DNA of 64,000 bases from NCBI RefSeq assembly GCF_000484635.1, contig NZ_AXVM01000003.1:372001-436000 (forward strand). The letters are read 5' to 3'. Source of the stretch: Comamonas badia DSM 17552. Lineage in GTDB: Bacteria > Pseudomonadota > Gammaproteobacteria > Burkholderiales > Burkholderiaceae_C. Below the pieces are notes generated by a model that saw only the letters and a program-made list of their open reading frames with translations, ran no database searches and was not told the DNA's origin. This document shows positions 29,724 to 40,016 of the stretch, piece after piece (the first letter of the stretch is position 1; each line of letters opens with the position of its first letter). The position numbers and the translations under genes were made by a program.

Positions 29724-30848
29724 TTACCACCAGCGCTTGTGCTTGAAGTAGCCCAGCATGCCGACGACGACCGCGCCCATCAGCCCCAGCGCGTAGAAAT
29801 AGCCATAGCGCCAATGCAGCTCGGGCAGGTTCCAGGGGCTGGCGGTGTCGAAATTCATGCCGTAGAGCCCGGCGATGAAGCCCAGCGGCATGAAGATGGT
29901 GGCGATGATGGTGAGCACCTTCATGATGTCGTTCATGCGCTGGTTCACCGCCGAGAGGTAGGTGTCGAGCAGGCTGGAGGCCATCTCGCGGTAGGTCTCG
30001 ACAAAATCGACCACGATCACCGCGTGGTCGTGGCAGTCGCGCAGGTACAGGCGCGTGGTGTCCGAGAGCAGCCGCTCTTCGTCGCGCATGAGTGCCGCAA
30101 TCACCTCGCGCTGCGGCCACCAGGCGCGGCGCATCAGCACCAGCTCGCGCTTGGCGTAGTGGATCTGGTTGCGCGCATTGCGATCGGGCTCGTCCAGAAT
30201 CTGATCTTCCAGCACTTCCAGCCGGTCGCCCAGCTCTTCGAGCAGCACAAAGGCGGTATCGACCACGAGGTCCAGCAGCGCATACAGCAGGTAATCGGCG
30301 CCATGCGCGCAGATCCGCGTGGCGGAGCGGATGCGTTCACGCACGGGTTCAAAAATATCCTGCGGCCCCTGGTTCACGCTGATCACGTAGTTGCGGCCCA
30401 GGAAAAACGTCACCGGATCGGCGCAGAACCCATCGCCGCTGCCGCGGTGCACATGGCTGAGCACCACGAACTGCTGCGCTTCGAACGATTCAAGCTTGGC
30501 GCGCGCCTCGCGGTGCAGCACGTCCTCCAGCGCCAGCGGGTGCAGCCCGAAGGTCTGGCCCAGGGCCTTGAGCTGCTCGCTCGTGGGCTGGCCCTGCAGG
30601 TGCAGCCAGGTGACTTCCGTGGCCTGCGGTGCCGGTGTCTGGAAGCCGGCCAGCGCGATCAGGCGCTGCTCGGCCAGCACCCCCTGCGCGCCGTAGCGCA
30701 GCAGGCCGATGCTGGCAGGCGCAGTGTCCGGAGTGGCGGCGGCGGGGCTGCCCTCCAGCGACCCGGGGACGGCGCCCGGACGCCAGTTGCGAAAATGCTG
30801 CCGCTGCCGACGCAGCCCGGAAAGCCGCGCGCCGTTTTTGGGTTTCAT
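29724..30848 (-). CDS. corA: CorA family Mg2+/Co2+ (possibly Zn2+) transport protein
   Basis: 374 residues. A large cytoplasmic N-terminal domain (EDVLHREARAKLESF, then a long helix) is followed by two C-terminal membrane helices with the selectivity motif GFIAGLYGMNF (GMN). The pentameric channel resides in the inner membrane. ATG 30848 starts MKPKNGARL; the frame upstream overlaps the dedA gene and has no family match. An AGCTATC/AGCGCT motif fills the dedA-corA junction. Confidence 0.92.
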   Translation of the reverse strand: MKPKNGARLSGLRRQRQHFRNWRPGAVPGSLEGSPAAATPDTAPASIGLLRYGAQGVLAEQRLIALAGFQTPAPQATEVTWLHLQGQPTSEQLKALGQTFGLHPLALEDVLHREARAKLESFEAQQFVVLSHVHRGSGDGFCADPVTFFLGRNYVISVNQGPQDIFEPVRERIRSATRICAHGADYLLYALLDLVVDTAFVLLEELGDRLEVLEDQILDEPDRNARNQIHYAKRELVLMRRAWWPQREVIAALMRDEERLLSDTTRLYLRDCHDHAVIVVDFVETYREMASSLLDTYLSAVNQRMNDIMKVLTIIATIFMPLGFIAGLYGMNFDTASPWNLPELHWRYGYFYALGLMGAVVVGMLGYFKHKRWW

Positions 30849-30857
30849 GGTACCGAA

Positions 30858-30872
30858 AGCTATCACAGCGCT
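30858..30872. repeat. AGCGCT/AGCTATC motif at the dedA-corA junction
   Basis: AGCTATCACAGCGCT (30858-30872) is the same core in inverted order relative to the copy at 20180. It occupies most of the 23-base gap between the dedA stop and the corA start on the minus strand. Confidence 0.45.
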
Positions 30873-31447
30873 CAGGACCCGGTGCGGCGCCGGCGTGCCC
30901 GGACCAGCAGCGCCGCCAGGCCCATCGCCAGCACCAGAGCGAGCGCCAGCCACAGCCGCTGGTGCGCATGCAGCGCGCGCCCCAACACCTGCTGTGCACC
31001 CAGGCCGAAGAGATAGCCCATTGTGGTGAACAGCAGCGCCCAGACCAGCGCCGAGAGCATGTTGAGCACGATGAAGCGCGCCAGGCCGATCTCGGCCAGC
31101 CCCGCCGCCACCCCGCCCACCAGCCGCATGCCGTAGACAAAGCGGTTGGAGAGCACGAACAGATTGGGGTGCGCGCGCAGTAGCCGGTCGGTCCGGTCAA
31201 AACCCGGCTGCGCGCGCAGCCTCTGCACCCAGCGGTGCTGCGCGAAGCGCCGCCCCAGCAGGAAGAAGCCGGTATCCCCCAGCGTGGCACCGCAGAATGC
31301 GGCCAGCACCGTCTGCCACGGCGCAAACACCTGCTGGTGCGCGAAAAACCCGCCCAGCAGAGCCGCCGTCTCGCCCTCGGCCAGACAGCCGAGGAAGACG
31401 GCGATCAGGCCGTAGTGGGCGATCCAGTGTTCAATGAGGTGGTCCAT
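30872..31447 (-). CDS. DedA family membrane protein
   Basis: 191 residues with four to five hydrophobic segments. FLGCLAEGETAALLGGFFA, GATLGDTGFFLLGRRF and RFVYGMRLVGGVAAGLAEI are the conserved DedA elements; DedA proteins act as undecaprenyl-phosphate or phospholipid flippases and affect envelope integrity. A short gap leads to corA, so the two may be cotranscribed. Confidence 0.88.
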   Translation of the reverse strand: MDHLIEHWIAHYGLIAVFLGCLAEGETAALLGGFFAHQQVFAPWQTVLAAFCGATLGDTGFFLLGRRFAQHRWVQRLRAQPGFDRTDRLLRAHPNLFVLSNRFVYGMRLVGGVAAGLAEIGLARFIVLNMLSALVWALLFTTMGYLFGLGAQQVLGRALHAHQRLWLALALVLAMGLAALLVRARRRRTGS

Positions 31448-31544
31448 GGCGTCACGGCGTTCCAGCGGGTCGGCCGCTGGGCCGCAATTGTCCGTGAGTC
31501 AAGCTTGGGGTAAGATCAGAAACTGGATCTATAGACAGTTATCC
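31448..31544 (+). promoter_or_regulatory. promoter region of the restriction-modification pair
   Basis: A 97-base gap between dedA (minus) and the restriction gene (plus). It is less GC-rich near the start codon and contains AGATC (31513-31517) and GATCT (31526-31530) in inverted arrangement, with a GGATCT hexamer at 31525-31530. No C-protein (controller) gene is nearby. Confidence 0.35.
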
Positions 31545-32138
31545 ATGGGCGTCGATTTGCTGCCGGACTTCATCCGCTCGCGCTATGAGGTGCATGAGTA
31601 CCAGCACGCCTGCGCCATCCTGCGGCAGGATTTTCCCGCCGAGTGGCGCGATTTGTGCGATCTGCTCGTGCAGTTCCGATTGAAGAAGAGTTGGCTGACG
31701 GTCGGTGGTGGGCGCAAGAGCAAGGTCGCGGAGCATATCGATGGCTTTCTGTACCAGCGTGGCTGGGAAGAAAAACTGTTTCTTACCCGCATCCAGGTGG
31801 ATGCCGCCACGCGCGACGCACCCACGCACAAGGTGGATTGCTTCAGGAATCGCGTCGCGGTGGAAATCGAATGGAACAACAAGGATCCGTTTTTCGACCG
31901 GGACCTGAACAATTTTCGGCTGTTGTTTGAACTGCGCGCCATCAGCGTCGGCGTCATCATCACGCGCACGGATGCCTTGCAGGCCATTTTTGATGGCTTG
32001 GGGCGCGGCAGCAGCTATGGAGCCTCCACGACGCACATGGCCAAGCTTCTGCCGCGCATCGCAGGGGGCGGCGGGGGCGGCTGCCCGGTTCTGGCCTTTG
32101 GCATCGGCGCCCAGCTTTACGAAGAGGATCAACCATGA
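31545..32138 (+). CDS. BglII-family type II restriction endonuclease
   Basis: 197 residues. The catalytic core is visible as KVDCFRNRVAVEIEWNNKDP: Asp98, Glu107 and Glu109 match the spacing of BglII's Asp84, Glu93 and Gln95, and the EIEWNNKDPFFDRDLNNF block is the family signature. It should cut DNA at a palindromic site, perhaps GATC-centred as for BglII and BstYI, but the exact site cannot be read from sequence. ATG 31545 is chosen because homology begins there. It overlaps the methyltransferase start by 4 bases (ATGA), so endonuclease comes first and is coupled to its protecting enzyme. Confidence 0.88.
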   Translation: MGVDLLPDFIRSRYEVHEYQHACAILRQDFPAEWRDLCDLLVQFRLKKSWLTVGGGRKSKVAEHIDGFLYQRGWEEKLFLTRIQVDAATRDAPTHKVDCFRNRVAVEIEWNNKDPFFDRDLNNFRLLFELRAISVGVIITRTDALQAIFDGLGRGSSYGASTTHMAKLLPRIAGGGGGGCPVLAFGIGAQLYEEDQP

Positions 32139-32809
32139 GTCATTGCGCCTCGCAGGATTTTTTAACGCGCTTGAGTGGTCGCAAGTTCGCCACCTTGCTG
32201 GCAGATCCCCCCTGGCAGTTCCAGAACCGCACCGGCAAGGTGGCACCGGAGCACCGGCGCCTGTCCCGTTACGCCACGATGACGCTGGAAGACATCCAGG
32301 CGCTCCCCGTGCGTGACGCAATGCAGGACACGGCACATCTGTATCTCTGGGTGCCCAACGCACTGCTGCCCGAAGGGCTTGCGGTGATGCAGGCCTGGGG
32401 CTTCCAGTACAAATCCAATCTCGTCTGGCACAAGATCCGCAAGGATGGTGGCCCCGACGGGCGGGGTGTGGGTTTTTACTTTCGCAATACCACCGAGCTG
32501 GTCCTGTTTGGCACGCGCGGCAAGAACGCCCGTACCCTGGCGCCGGGCCGCAGGCAGGTGAACATCCTCAAGACGCAAAAACGCGAGCATTCGCGCAAGC
32601 CCGATGAGTTCTACGACATCGTCGAAGCATGCAGCCCGGGCCCGTTCCTGGAAATGTTCGCGCGCGGCTCGCGCCCTGGATGGGTGACGTGGGGAGACCA
32701 GGCCGACGCGTATGTACCGGACTGGTCCACCTATAAGAACCATTCTGCCGCGCACCGCGGCGAGGCCATCCACCCGGATCAGTCTGCTCTGGAATTTGCC
32801 AGCGCCTGA
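32135..32809 (+). CDS. MT-A70 family adenine-N6 DNA methyltransferase
   Basis: 224 residues. DPPW at residues 24-27 is the catalytic motif for adenine N6 methylation, with LYLWVPNALLPEGLAVMQAW and a late VNILKTQKREHSRKPDEFYD that is typical of MT-A70 modification enzymes. It presumably protects the host from the BglII-type nuclease encoded just upstream. The pair sits as a short cassette between dedA and an MFS gene and looks slightly less GC-rich than its surroundings, suggesting acquisition. Confidence 0.88.
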   Translation: MSHCASQDFLTRLSGRKFATLLADPPWQFQNRTGKVAPEHRRLSRYATMTLEDIQALPVRDAMQDTAHLYLWVPNALLPEGLAVMQAWGFQYKSNLVWHKIRKDGGPDGRGVGFYFRNTTELVLFGTRGKNARTLAPGRRQVNILKTQKREHSRKPDEFYDIVEACSPGPFLEMFARGSRPGWVTWGDQADAYVPDWSTYKNHSAAHRGEAIHPDQSALEFASA

Positions 32810-32953
32810 GTCCGAGCCGGTGAGGCGCGCCAGCGGGGCGCTGCGGCCGATGCACCGAGTCGGTTGGCGTTTTCCAGCTTTCCTGCGGACGGCATCTGAT
32901 GACCGACAATACACGGCCTCGGCCGACGTCTGGCGGCGCGGGCGTTTGAGCCG

Positions 32954-34180
32954 ATGTCTACTTCCACGATCACCCCCCCCGACCCCGCCGCCCACCGCAT
33001 GACCGCCACCGAGCGGCGCTCCAGCGTCAGCCTGGCGCTGATCTTTGCGCTGCGCATGCTGGGGCTGTTCCTGGTGCTGCCCGTCTTCATGCTGGAGGCG
33101 CGCAAATACCCCGGTGGGAATGATGTGGCGATGGTCGGCCTGGCAATGGGTGCCTACGGCATGACGCAGGCTTTTCTGCAACTGCCGCTGGGCATGGCGT
33201 CCGACCGCTTCGGGCGCAAGCGCATCATCGTCGCCGGGCTGGTGGTGTTTGCCATCGGCAGCCTGGTGGCGGCGCTGGCCCACACGCTGATGGGGCTGCT
33301 GCTGGGGCGGGCGATCCAGGGCGCGGGCGCGGTGTCGGCGGCGGTCACGGCGCTGCTCGCCGACCAGACGCGCGAGGTGGTGCGCACCAAGGCCATGGCG
33401 CTGGTGGGCATCAGCATAGGCATGATGTTTGCCATTGCGCTGGTGGCGGCGCCGGTGCTGACGGCGTGGATGGGGCTCTCGGGCCTGTTCGGCCTGACCT
33501 TCGCGCTCACGCTCGCGGGCATCGCCATGGTGCTGTGGGTGGTGCCGCCCGAGCCGCGCCAGCATGTGAACGCGCCGCGTGGCAAATATTCCGACGTACT
33601 GCGCCACGGTGACCTGATGCGGGTGAACTTCGGCGTCTGCGCGCTGCACACGGTGCAGATGTCGATGTGGGTTTCTGTGCCGGCGATGCTGGTGCAGGCG
33701 GGGCTGCCGAAAGCGCAGCACTGGCAGGTTTATCTGTCGGCCATCGTCCTGTCGCTGGTTGCGATGGGCGGCCTTTTTTCGATGGAGCGCCGGGGCAAGC
33801 TGCGCGGCGCGCTGCTGCTCTCGATTGGCCTGATCGTCGTCGCGCAGATCGGCTTCGGCCTGCTGGCGGCTGGCGGCAGCGCGTTGTCGCTGTGGGTGCT
33901 GGGCGCGATGCTGTTCGTGTTCTTCTGCGGCTTCAACGTGCTGGAGGCCACCCAGCCCAGCCTGGTCTCGCGCATGTCACCGGACAATCTGCGCGGCGCG
34001 GCGCTGGGCACCTACAACACGCTGCAATCCATCGGCCTGTTCCTGGGCGGCGCGGTGGGCGGCGCGCTGGTGAAATGGGGCGGCGATCAGGGCCTGTTCA
34101 TCGCCACGTCGCTGGTCAGCCTGGCCTGGCTGATCTGGACCTGGCCGCTCAAGCCGGTGGCGCGCACCAGCGGACATTGA
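32954..34180 (+). CDS. MFS transporter (DHA1 drug-efflux type)
   Basis: 408 residues, about 12 helices. [17 protein letters not shown] at helix 1, [17 protein letters not shown] (MFS motif A) and [20 protein letters not shown] (motif for the antiporter class) are clear. Substrate unknown. In several Burkholderiales genomes an MFS gene of this kind lies between uvrA and ssb (from memory), and that order appears here with corA, dedA and the restriction genes in between. Confidence 0.87.
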   Translation: MSTSTITPPDPAAHRMTATERRSSVSLALIFALRMLGLFLVLPVFMLEARKYPGGNDVAMVGLAMGAYGMTQAFLQLPLGMASDRFGRKRIIVAGLVVFAIGSLVAALAHTLMGLLLGRAIQGAGAVSAAVTALLADQTREVVRTKAMALVGISIGMMFAIALVAAPVLTAWMGLSGLFGLTFALTLAGIAMVLWVVPPEPRQHVNAPRGKYSDVLRHGDLMRVNFGVCALHTVQMSMWVSVPAMLVQAGLPKAQHWQVYLSAIVLSLVAMGGLFSMERRGKLRGALLLSIGLIVVAQIGFGLLAAGGSALSLWVLGAMLFVFFCGFNVLEATQPSLVSRMSPDNLRGAALGTYNTLQSIGLFLGGAVGGALVKWGGDQGLFIATSLVSLAWLIWTWPLKPVARTSGH

Positions 34181-34313
34181 ATTTTTTTGGGGTGTTCACC
34201 CCGCCCGCCAATCCGGCTATGCTGCGCACTTGCGGTCTGGCAGGGGCCGCTACCTACGCAATCTGGCCCGGGCCCCTCTGCGCCATCACCCGGGCTACTT
34301 TCAAGGAAATTCC

Positions 34314-34853
34314 ATGGCTTCGGTCAACAAGGTGATTCTCGTCGGCAATCTGGGGCGCGACCCCGAGATGCGCTCCTTCCCCAGCGGCGACCAGGTGGCC
34401 AACGTCACGCTGGCCACCACCAACAAATGGCGCGACAAGCAGACCGGCGAGCAGCGCGACCACACCGAATGGCACCGCCTGGTGTTCAACGGCAAGCTCG
34501 CCGAGATTGCCGGGCAGTACCTGCGCAAGGGCAGCCAGATCTACGTGGAAGGCAGCATCCGCACGCGCAAGTGGCAGGCGCAGGACGGGCAGGAGCGCTA
34601 CAGCACAGAGATTCGCGTGGACGTGATGCAGATGCTGGGCAGCCGCCAGGGCCAGGGCGGTGGCGCAGGCGGCTATCCTGATGATGATGGCTTTGGCGAA
34701 GGCAGCAGCTTTGATGCGCCCCGTCGCTCGCCGGCACCGCCCGTCCGTTCCGCGGCGCCGATGCAGGCCCCGGCGCGTGCGCCTGTTCCCGCACCGCAGC
34801 CGCCCGGTGCGGCCGCCGGTTTCGGCGATATGGAAGACGATATTCCGTTCTGA
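34314..34853 (+). CDS. ssb: single-stranded DNA-binding protein
   Basis: 179 residues. The OB fold is seen as [52 protein letters not shown] and [16 protein letters not shown] Gly/Pro/Ala-rich linker leads to the acidic tip DMEDDIPF, which docks repair and replication partners. It coats single-stranded DNA during replication, recombination and repair; uvrA is nearby. AAGGAAATTCC precedes ATG 34314. Confidence 0.97.
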   Translation: MASVNKVILVGNLGRDPEMRSFPSGDQVANVTLATTNKWRDKQTGEQRDHTEWHRLVFNGKLAEIAGQYLRKGSQIYVEGSIRTRKWQAQDGQERYSTEIRVDVMQMLGSRQGQGGGAGGYPDDDGFGEGSSFDAPRRSPAPPVRSAAPMQAPARAPVPAPQPPGAAAGFGDMEDDIPF

Positions 34854-34869
34854 CCGTGGCGGGCGGCGG

Positions 34870-35208
34870 CTATTCGCCCGTTCGGATGGTTTCGCCGCCC
34901 TTGTGGTTCTTGCCGCGGCCAATGTCGGCTTCCAGCGCCCGCTGCAGCTTCTCGGCGGCGCTGGTGAAGGCATCAGCCACTTTATCGGCCGTGGCCGTGA
35001 CCGTGACGGGCGGCAGTCCTGCGGGCCGGGCTTCCATGCGGCAGCGCTTGTCACCCGGCTTGCTTGCATTCTCGTCGCTCAGAAACACCTCGATGCGCGT
35101 GACCTGCTCGCGAAAACGGGCGAGGCGCTGCAGCGTTTCCTGTTCGACCCAGTGGGCGAGCGATTCTCCGCCCTGGATCTGCCGGTCGGCGTGGACATGC
35201 ACTTGCAT
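34870..35208 (-). CDS. HPF/RaiA-like ribosome-associated protein
   Basis: 112 residues. The alternating beta-alpha-beta pattern (MQVHVHADRQIQGGESLAHW, RIEVFLSDENASKPGDKRC, then VTVTATADKVADAFTSAAEK and LQRALEADIG) is that of HPF/YfiA-type hibernation proteins, which bind the 30S decoding region. It resembles short family members and lacks a C-terminal dimerisation domain. AAGGAGTCC lies directly upstream of ATG 35208. It converges with ssb. Confidence 0.8.
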   Translation of the reverse strand: MQVHVHADRQIQGGESLAHWVEQETLQRLARFREQVTRIEVFLSDENASKPGDKRCRMEARPAGLPPVTVTATADKVADAFTSAAEKLQRALEADIGRGKNHKGGETIRTGE

Positions 35209-35347
35209 CTTGGACTCCTTTCAGATGGCCCCCCGCGGGGTGTTCAGGCGCTAGCTTACCCCGGCGGCATGGCGGTAAAAACAACAGTGCGTCGCAAAAG
35301 CGCAATGCCCGGAGCGGCCGGGCGCTGACAGTGCTACAACCCTGACC

Positions 35348-36217
35348 ATGACCGAGCCGCTGCGCCTCAAGATTGGGCTATCCGCCTGCTTTTCCCACGC
35401 TGACCCCCAGCGCCACCTGTTCACTGGCAAGACGCTGCAATACATCGAGCAATCGATTGCGCACTGGATCATGTCGGCGGGCGCGCTGGTGGTCGTCGTC
35501 CCTTGTCCGACGGGCGAGACGGCGCGCGGCGACGTGACGCTCAAGCACTATGCGCAGTGGCTGGATGGCGTGGTGCTGCACGGCGGGGCCGATGTCTGGC
35601 CGGGCCACTACGGGGAGATAGCGCTCAGGCCCGAGTGGGAGGGCGACCGCGTGCGCGATCTCTATGATCTGGCCGTGATCGAGGCCTTCGAGCAGGCGGG
35701 CAAGCCGATCTTCGGCGTCTGCCGCGGCCTGCAGATCATCAACGTGGCGTTCGGCGGCTCGCTCTACCAGGACATCGAAACCCAGGTGCCCGGCGCCCAG
35801 CGCCATCGCGATGCCGAGAGCTACGACCGCAACGTGCATGGCATCGAGATCGTGCCGCGTACCCGGCTGGCGCGCCTGTACCCCGGGCGCACGCTGGCGA
35901 CGGTGAACAGCATCCATCACCAGGGCATCAAGGAGCTGGCGCCGGGCTTCACGGTCGAGGCCTGGAGCACGCCCGACCATGTGCCTGAGGCGATCCGGCG
36001 CACCGCGCGCCACGGCAAGGGGTATATCGCGGCCACCCAGTGGCATCCGGAATTCCGCGCGCGGGCCGACGTGACGCTGGACGACACGCCGATCCTGTGC
36101 GACTTTCTCGATGCCTGCAGGCGTGCGCGCCAGCGCTCCCAGCCGGGTTTCAGCCCGCTGCACATCCGTGACCGCGCCTCGCGCCTGCTGCGCCAGGCGC
36201 TGCTCACCCGGTTCTGA
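35348..36217 (+). CDS. class I glutamine amidotransferase-like hydrolase (PuuD/C26 family)
   Basis: 289 residues. The nucleophile elbow FGVCRGLQIINVAFGG (catalytic Cys), NSIHHQGI and the C-terminal WHPEF (catalytic His and Glu) mark the peptidase C26 family, which includes gamma-glutamyl-GABA hydrolase PuuD. No putrescine genes are near, so another gamma-glutamyl substrate is possible. The C-terminal 30 residues are basic and extend past the usual end. Confidence 0.87.
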   Translation: MTEPLRLKIGLSACFSHADPQRHLFTGKTLQYIEQSIAHWIMSAGALVVVVPCPTGETARGDVTLKHYAQWLDGVVLHGGADVWPGHYGEIALRPEWEGDRVRDLYDLAVIEAFEQAGKPIFGVCRGLQIINVAFGGSLYQDIETQVPGAQRHRDAESYDRNVHGIEIVPRTRLARLYPGRTLATVNSIHHQGIKELAPGFTVEAWSTPDHVPEAIRRTARHGKGYIAATQWHPEFRARADVTLDDTPILCDFLDACRRARQRSQPGFSPLHIRDRASRLLRQALLTRF

Positions 36218-36243
36218 TCCGCAAGCCTTCGGCGCGCATGAAA

Positions 36244-36262
36244 AAGCCGCCCGCGGCGGCTT
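36244..36262 (-). terminator. rho-independent terminator downstream of the lipoprotein pair
   Basis: AAGCCGCC (36244-36251) and GGCGGCTT (36255-36262) form a stem with a CGC loop. AAAAA at 36241-36245 gives a U-tract for minus-strand transcripts. It can also end the convergent C26 gene. Confidence 0.75.
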
Positions 36263-36283
36263 CTGCGAGGGCGGGCAGCGCTT

Positions 36284-36838
36284 TCAGCGCGCCTGCACCA
36301 GCAGCTGCTTGACGTCGCGATCCACCGGCAGGGCGTAGTCGTAGCCGCGGATGATGCGGCTGTCTTCCATGCGCACGAGCTTGAGGCTCACGTAGGTGAA
36401 ATTGGCGGCGGCCGAATAGGTGCCCACCACCACCATGGAGGCGTTGTGCTGGCGTGCGATGTCCTTGATCTCGCGCGAAAGCAGCAGTTCGCCCGCATCC
36501 TGCTTCACGAATACTTCGCCGCGCAGTTTGATTTCCTTGACGTCAAAACCGCTCATGGCCATGGCGGTGGCATATTGCTCGGACAGCGTGCGCCCCAGCG
36601 GCGCGGCGCGGCTCAGGTCGTTGATGTTGACCACGGTGGCCACCAGCACGGGCCCGGGCCCTGTGGCGGCGATGTCCAGCCCGGACAGCAGGCGCTGTAC
36701 CGCATCGCGGCTGCTTTGCAGCATGGGCGCCTGGGCGGCCTGCTGGTAGGTGGGTTCGGGGCGGATCTGCGCCGACTGCTGGGCGCAGCCTGCGGCGAAG
36801 ACGGAGGCAACCAGGCCCAGGGCGAGTGCGTGTTTCAT
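36284..36838 (-). CDS. FlgO-domain lipoprotein
   Basis: 184 residues. Signal and lipobox end at AAGCAQQ. The remainder (GPVLVATVVNINDLSRAAPLG, SEQYATAMAMSGFDVKEIKL, LLLSREIKDIARQHNASMVV and VGTYSAAANFTYVSLKLVRM) is the FlgO domain, first described in Vibrio outer-membrane flagellar proteins but also common outside flagellar loci. There are no flagellar genes here. It overlaps the upstream lipoprotein gene by 4 bases (ATGA). Confidence 0.8.
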   Translation of the reverse strand: MKHALALGLVASVFAAGCAQQSAQIRPEPTYQQAAQAPMLQSSRDAVQRLLSGLDIAATGPGPVLVATVVNINDLSRAAPLGRTLSEQYATAMAMSGFDVKEIKLRGEVFVKQDAGELLLSREIKDIARQHNASMVVVGTYSAAANFTYVSLKLVRMEDSRIIRGYDYALPVDRDVKQLLVQAR

Positions 36839-37521
36839 TGCGATACCACCTTCATGTTGACGGTGCGGTAGTAGGAGGGGCGCATGAACAGCGGCGTATC
36901 GACGTTTTCCAGGTAGTACACGTCGGTCTTGCGTGCCACGTACTGCCCATCGCGCGTGACGGTGGTGGTGAGAATCAGCTCGGTATTCGTCGGGCCGCCG
37001 GAATTGATGCTGTTGGCAAAATCCAATCCCACGGCGAGGCCCAGGCCCGCGGCAATCTTGGTGTCGACATGTTCCAGCCGCAGGCCATAGGCCGCGGCAA
37101 GACCGCCCGCGAGCATGGTGAACATGCCGGGAATGAAGTGCGGCCGGTCGCTGTTGTGGCGCACCACCTGGGTGCTGTAGGTCACGGCGAGCGCGGAGGC
37201 GGGGTCGGTGCGCACGACGGCGCCGTCATGCACCAGTTGGGTGATGAGGAAATCGCGGAATCCGAGGTCGAAGGAGCTCGGATTGACCGGTGCGACCACA
37301 TGCAGCGGAACGTTGCCGGCCACGCCTGCCGAACCCAGCATGGCGCGCGTCTGGGCGGCCACGTCACGTGCGACCAGCTCCCAGTGCCCGGCCGAGCGCA
37401 CCTTGTACTGGCTGGTGTATTCGAAATTCTGGGCGACCGGAATGGGCGCCTGGGCACAGCCGATCAGCGCGAGGACGGCGCCGGCGGCGGCAGTCCACGT
37501 GAGAGCCTTGGTCAAGGACAT
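36835..37521 (-). CDS. lipoprotein of unknown function, coupled to the FlgO-domain gene
   Basis: 228 residues. Lipobox LALIGC. The mature part contains VPLHVVAPVNPSSFDLGFRD, an Ala/Gly-rich segment that may be a membrane or amphipathic stretch (GMFTMLAGGLAAAYGL, then GLGLAVGLDFA), and a C-terminal beta-type region. I do not recognise a named family. GGAGGGATC lies right before the ATG. Coupling with the FlgO-domain gene suggests the two act together in the outer membrane. Confidence 0.75.
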   Translation of the reverse strand: MSLTKALTWTAAAGAVLALIGCAQAPIPVAQNFEYTSQYKVRSAGHWELVARDVAAQTRAMLGSAGVAGNVPLHVVAPVNPSSFDLGFRDFLITQLVHDGAVVRTDPASALAVTYSTQVVRHNSDRPHFIPGMFTMLAGGLAAAYGLRLEHVDTKIAAGLGLAVGLDFANSINSGGPTNTELILTTTVTRDGQYVARKTDVYYLENVDTPLFMRPSYYRTVNMKVVSQ

Positions 37522-37680
37522 GATCCCTCCTCAATTGGTGACGCCACGGGGCGCATGGATGCGCGCCCCATTGGCCCGAAGGTGATTTTTAGCACCGAAC
37601 GCGCGAAAGGCAAACACCGCCCGCGCATTTGTTGCAGGCAAACGCGCAATTGTGTTGTTTTGTTCGCACGTGCCAAGAAG

Positions 37681-38880
<1,200 letters not shown>

Positions 38881-38925
38881 GGCGCGATAGAGGGATGAGA
38901 AAAAAAGGGGGGCAGGCGATGCGCC

Positions 38926-39261
38926 TCACCACCCCAAATATAAGTACAATGGCATGTAAACCGCCATGCCCACGACGATGGTGCCCAGGATGCCCCGGCG
39001 CCAGAAGTACCACAGGCCCCCGGCCAGCACGGCGGGCAGGCGTGCATCGGCCAGGGTCTCGATCAGCTGCCCATGCTGGATCAGCACCTCGGGCGCGACG
39101 ACGGCGGCGATGGCCGCCAGTGGTGCGTATTTGAGCCCGCGGCGCAGCCATTGCGGCAGCGGCAATTCCCGCTCCGGAATCAGGAAGAACGCGCGCGTGA
39201 GCACGGTCACCAGGGCCAGCCCGGCAATGATGATCAGCATCAGCCACCACGGCTGGCTCAT
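38926..39261 (-). CDS. azlD: AzlD-like branched-chain amino acid exporter small subunit
   Basis: 111 residues with about four hydrophobic helices, starting [20 protein letters not shown], with LTRAFFLIPERELPLPQWLR as the conserved AzlD loop. It forms an exporter with AzlC. Its ATG overlaps the azlC stop by 4 bases (ATGA), so the two subunits are translationally coupled. Confidence 0.88.
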   Translation of the reverse strand: MSQPWWLMLIIIAGLALVTVLTRAFFLIPERELPLPQWLRRGLKYAPLAAIAAVVAPEVLIQHGQLIETLADARLPAVLAGGLWYFWRRGILGTIVVGMAVYMPLYLYLGW

Positions 39262-40016
39262 GGCGGGCCTCCCGGGCTCCGGGTGGCGCGCGCCCGCTTG
39301 CGCGCCTGCTCCAGCGATTCCGCCGCCAGACCCACGGCCACCGCAACGACGACGGCCAGCAGGATGTTGAGCTTGAGCGGCAGCGCGTAGGCGGCGATTG
39401 CCGCGGTGCAGGCGGTGATGGTGGCCAGCCAGCTGGGCGTATCCGTCAGCATGGCCATGAGAATCCCCAGCAGCGCCAGAACGCCCGCGAAGCCCAGGCC
39501 CCATTCCAATGGAATCTCGTTGGCCGCCACGATGCCGATGATCGATGCCACCTGCCACGCAAGCCACAGTACCGTCGCCGCGCCCCAGAAATACGGCACC
39601 TGTTGCGCCTGTGGCTCGGGCTTGGGGAAGCGCTGCAGAAAGCCGACGAAGATCACGTCGCCGCTCAAGTAGCCGATGGTGACGCGGTGCCAGCGCGGCA
39701 GGTGCGCGAAATATGTGCGCCACAGGTCGCTGAAGATCACGAAGCGCAGGTTCACGCAGGTGGCGGTGAGCCAGATGACCCAGAGCGGCGCATTCGCCGC
39801 CATCAGCGGCAGTACCGCCAGCTGCGCGCTGCCGGCAAACACCGTGAGGCTCAGCACGATGGCCATGCCCACGCCCATGCCGGCCTTGACCATGGCGACG
39901 CCGGTGACCAGCCCCCAGGCGGCGATGCCCAGCGCCAGCCCGGTCATGTCAGTCATGCCGAGCCGGAAATGCGGGCTGCGCACCACCTGCCTCAAGGCGG
40001 TCATGGCGCTGGTCAT
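39258..40016 (-). CDS. azlC: AzlC-like branched-chain amino acid exporter large subunit
   Basis: 252 residues. [39 protein letters not shown] and [15 protein letters not shown] are characteristic AzlC segments; about six to seven helices. The ATG at 40016 overlaps the fmt stop by 4 bases, giving a coupled chain fmt-azlC-azlD. A second ATG lies at codon 5. Confidence 0.88.
   Translation of the reverse strand: MTSAMTALRQVVRSPHFRLGMTDMTGLALGIAAWGLVTGVAMVKAGMGVGMAIVLSLTVFAGSAQLAVLPLMAANAPLWVIWLTATCVNLRFVIFSDLWRTYFAHLPRWHRVTIGYLSGDVIFVGFLQRFPKPEPQAQQVPYFWGAATVLWLAWQVASIIGIVAANEIPLEWGLGFAGVLALLGILMAMLTDTPSWLATITACTAAIAAYALPLKLNILLAVVVAVAVGLAAESLEQARKRARATRSPGGPP

Noticed and set aside
34182-34202. 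T-run followed by GGGGTGTTCACCCC after the MFS gene, considered as a terminator
   Set aside because: The T-run precedes the stem on the plus strand and gives A residues on the minus strand, so neither direction has a stem followed by U's; the loop is also very tight.
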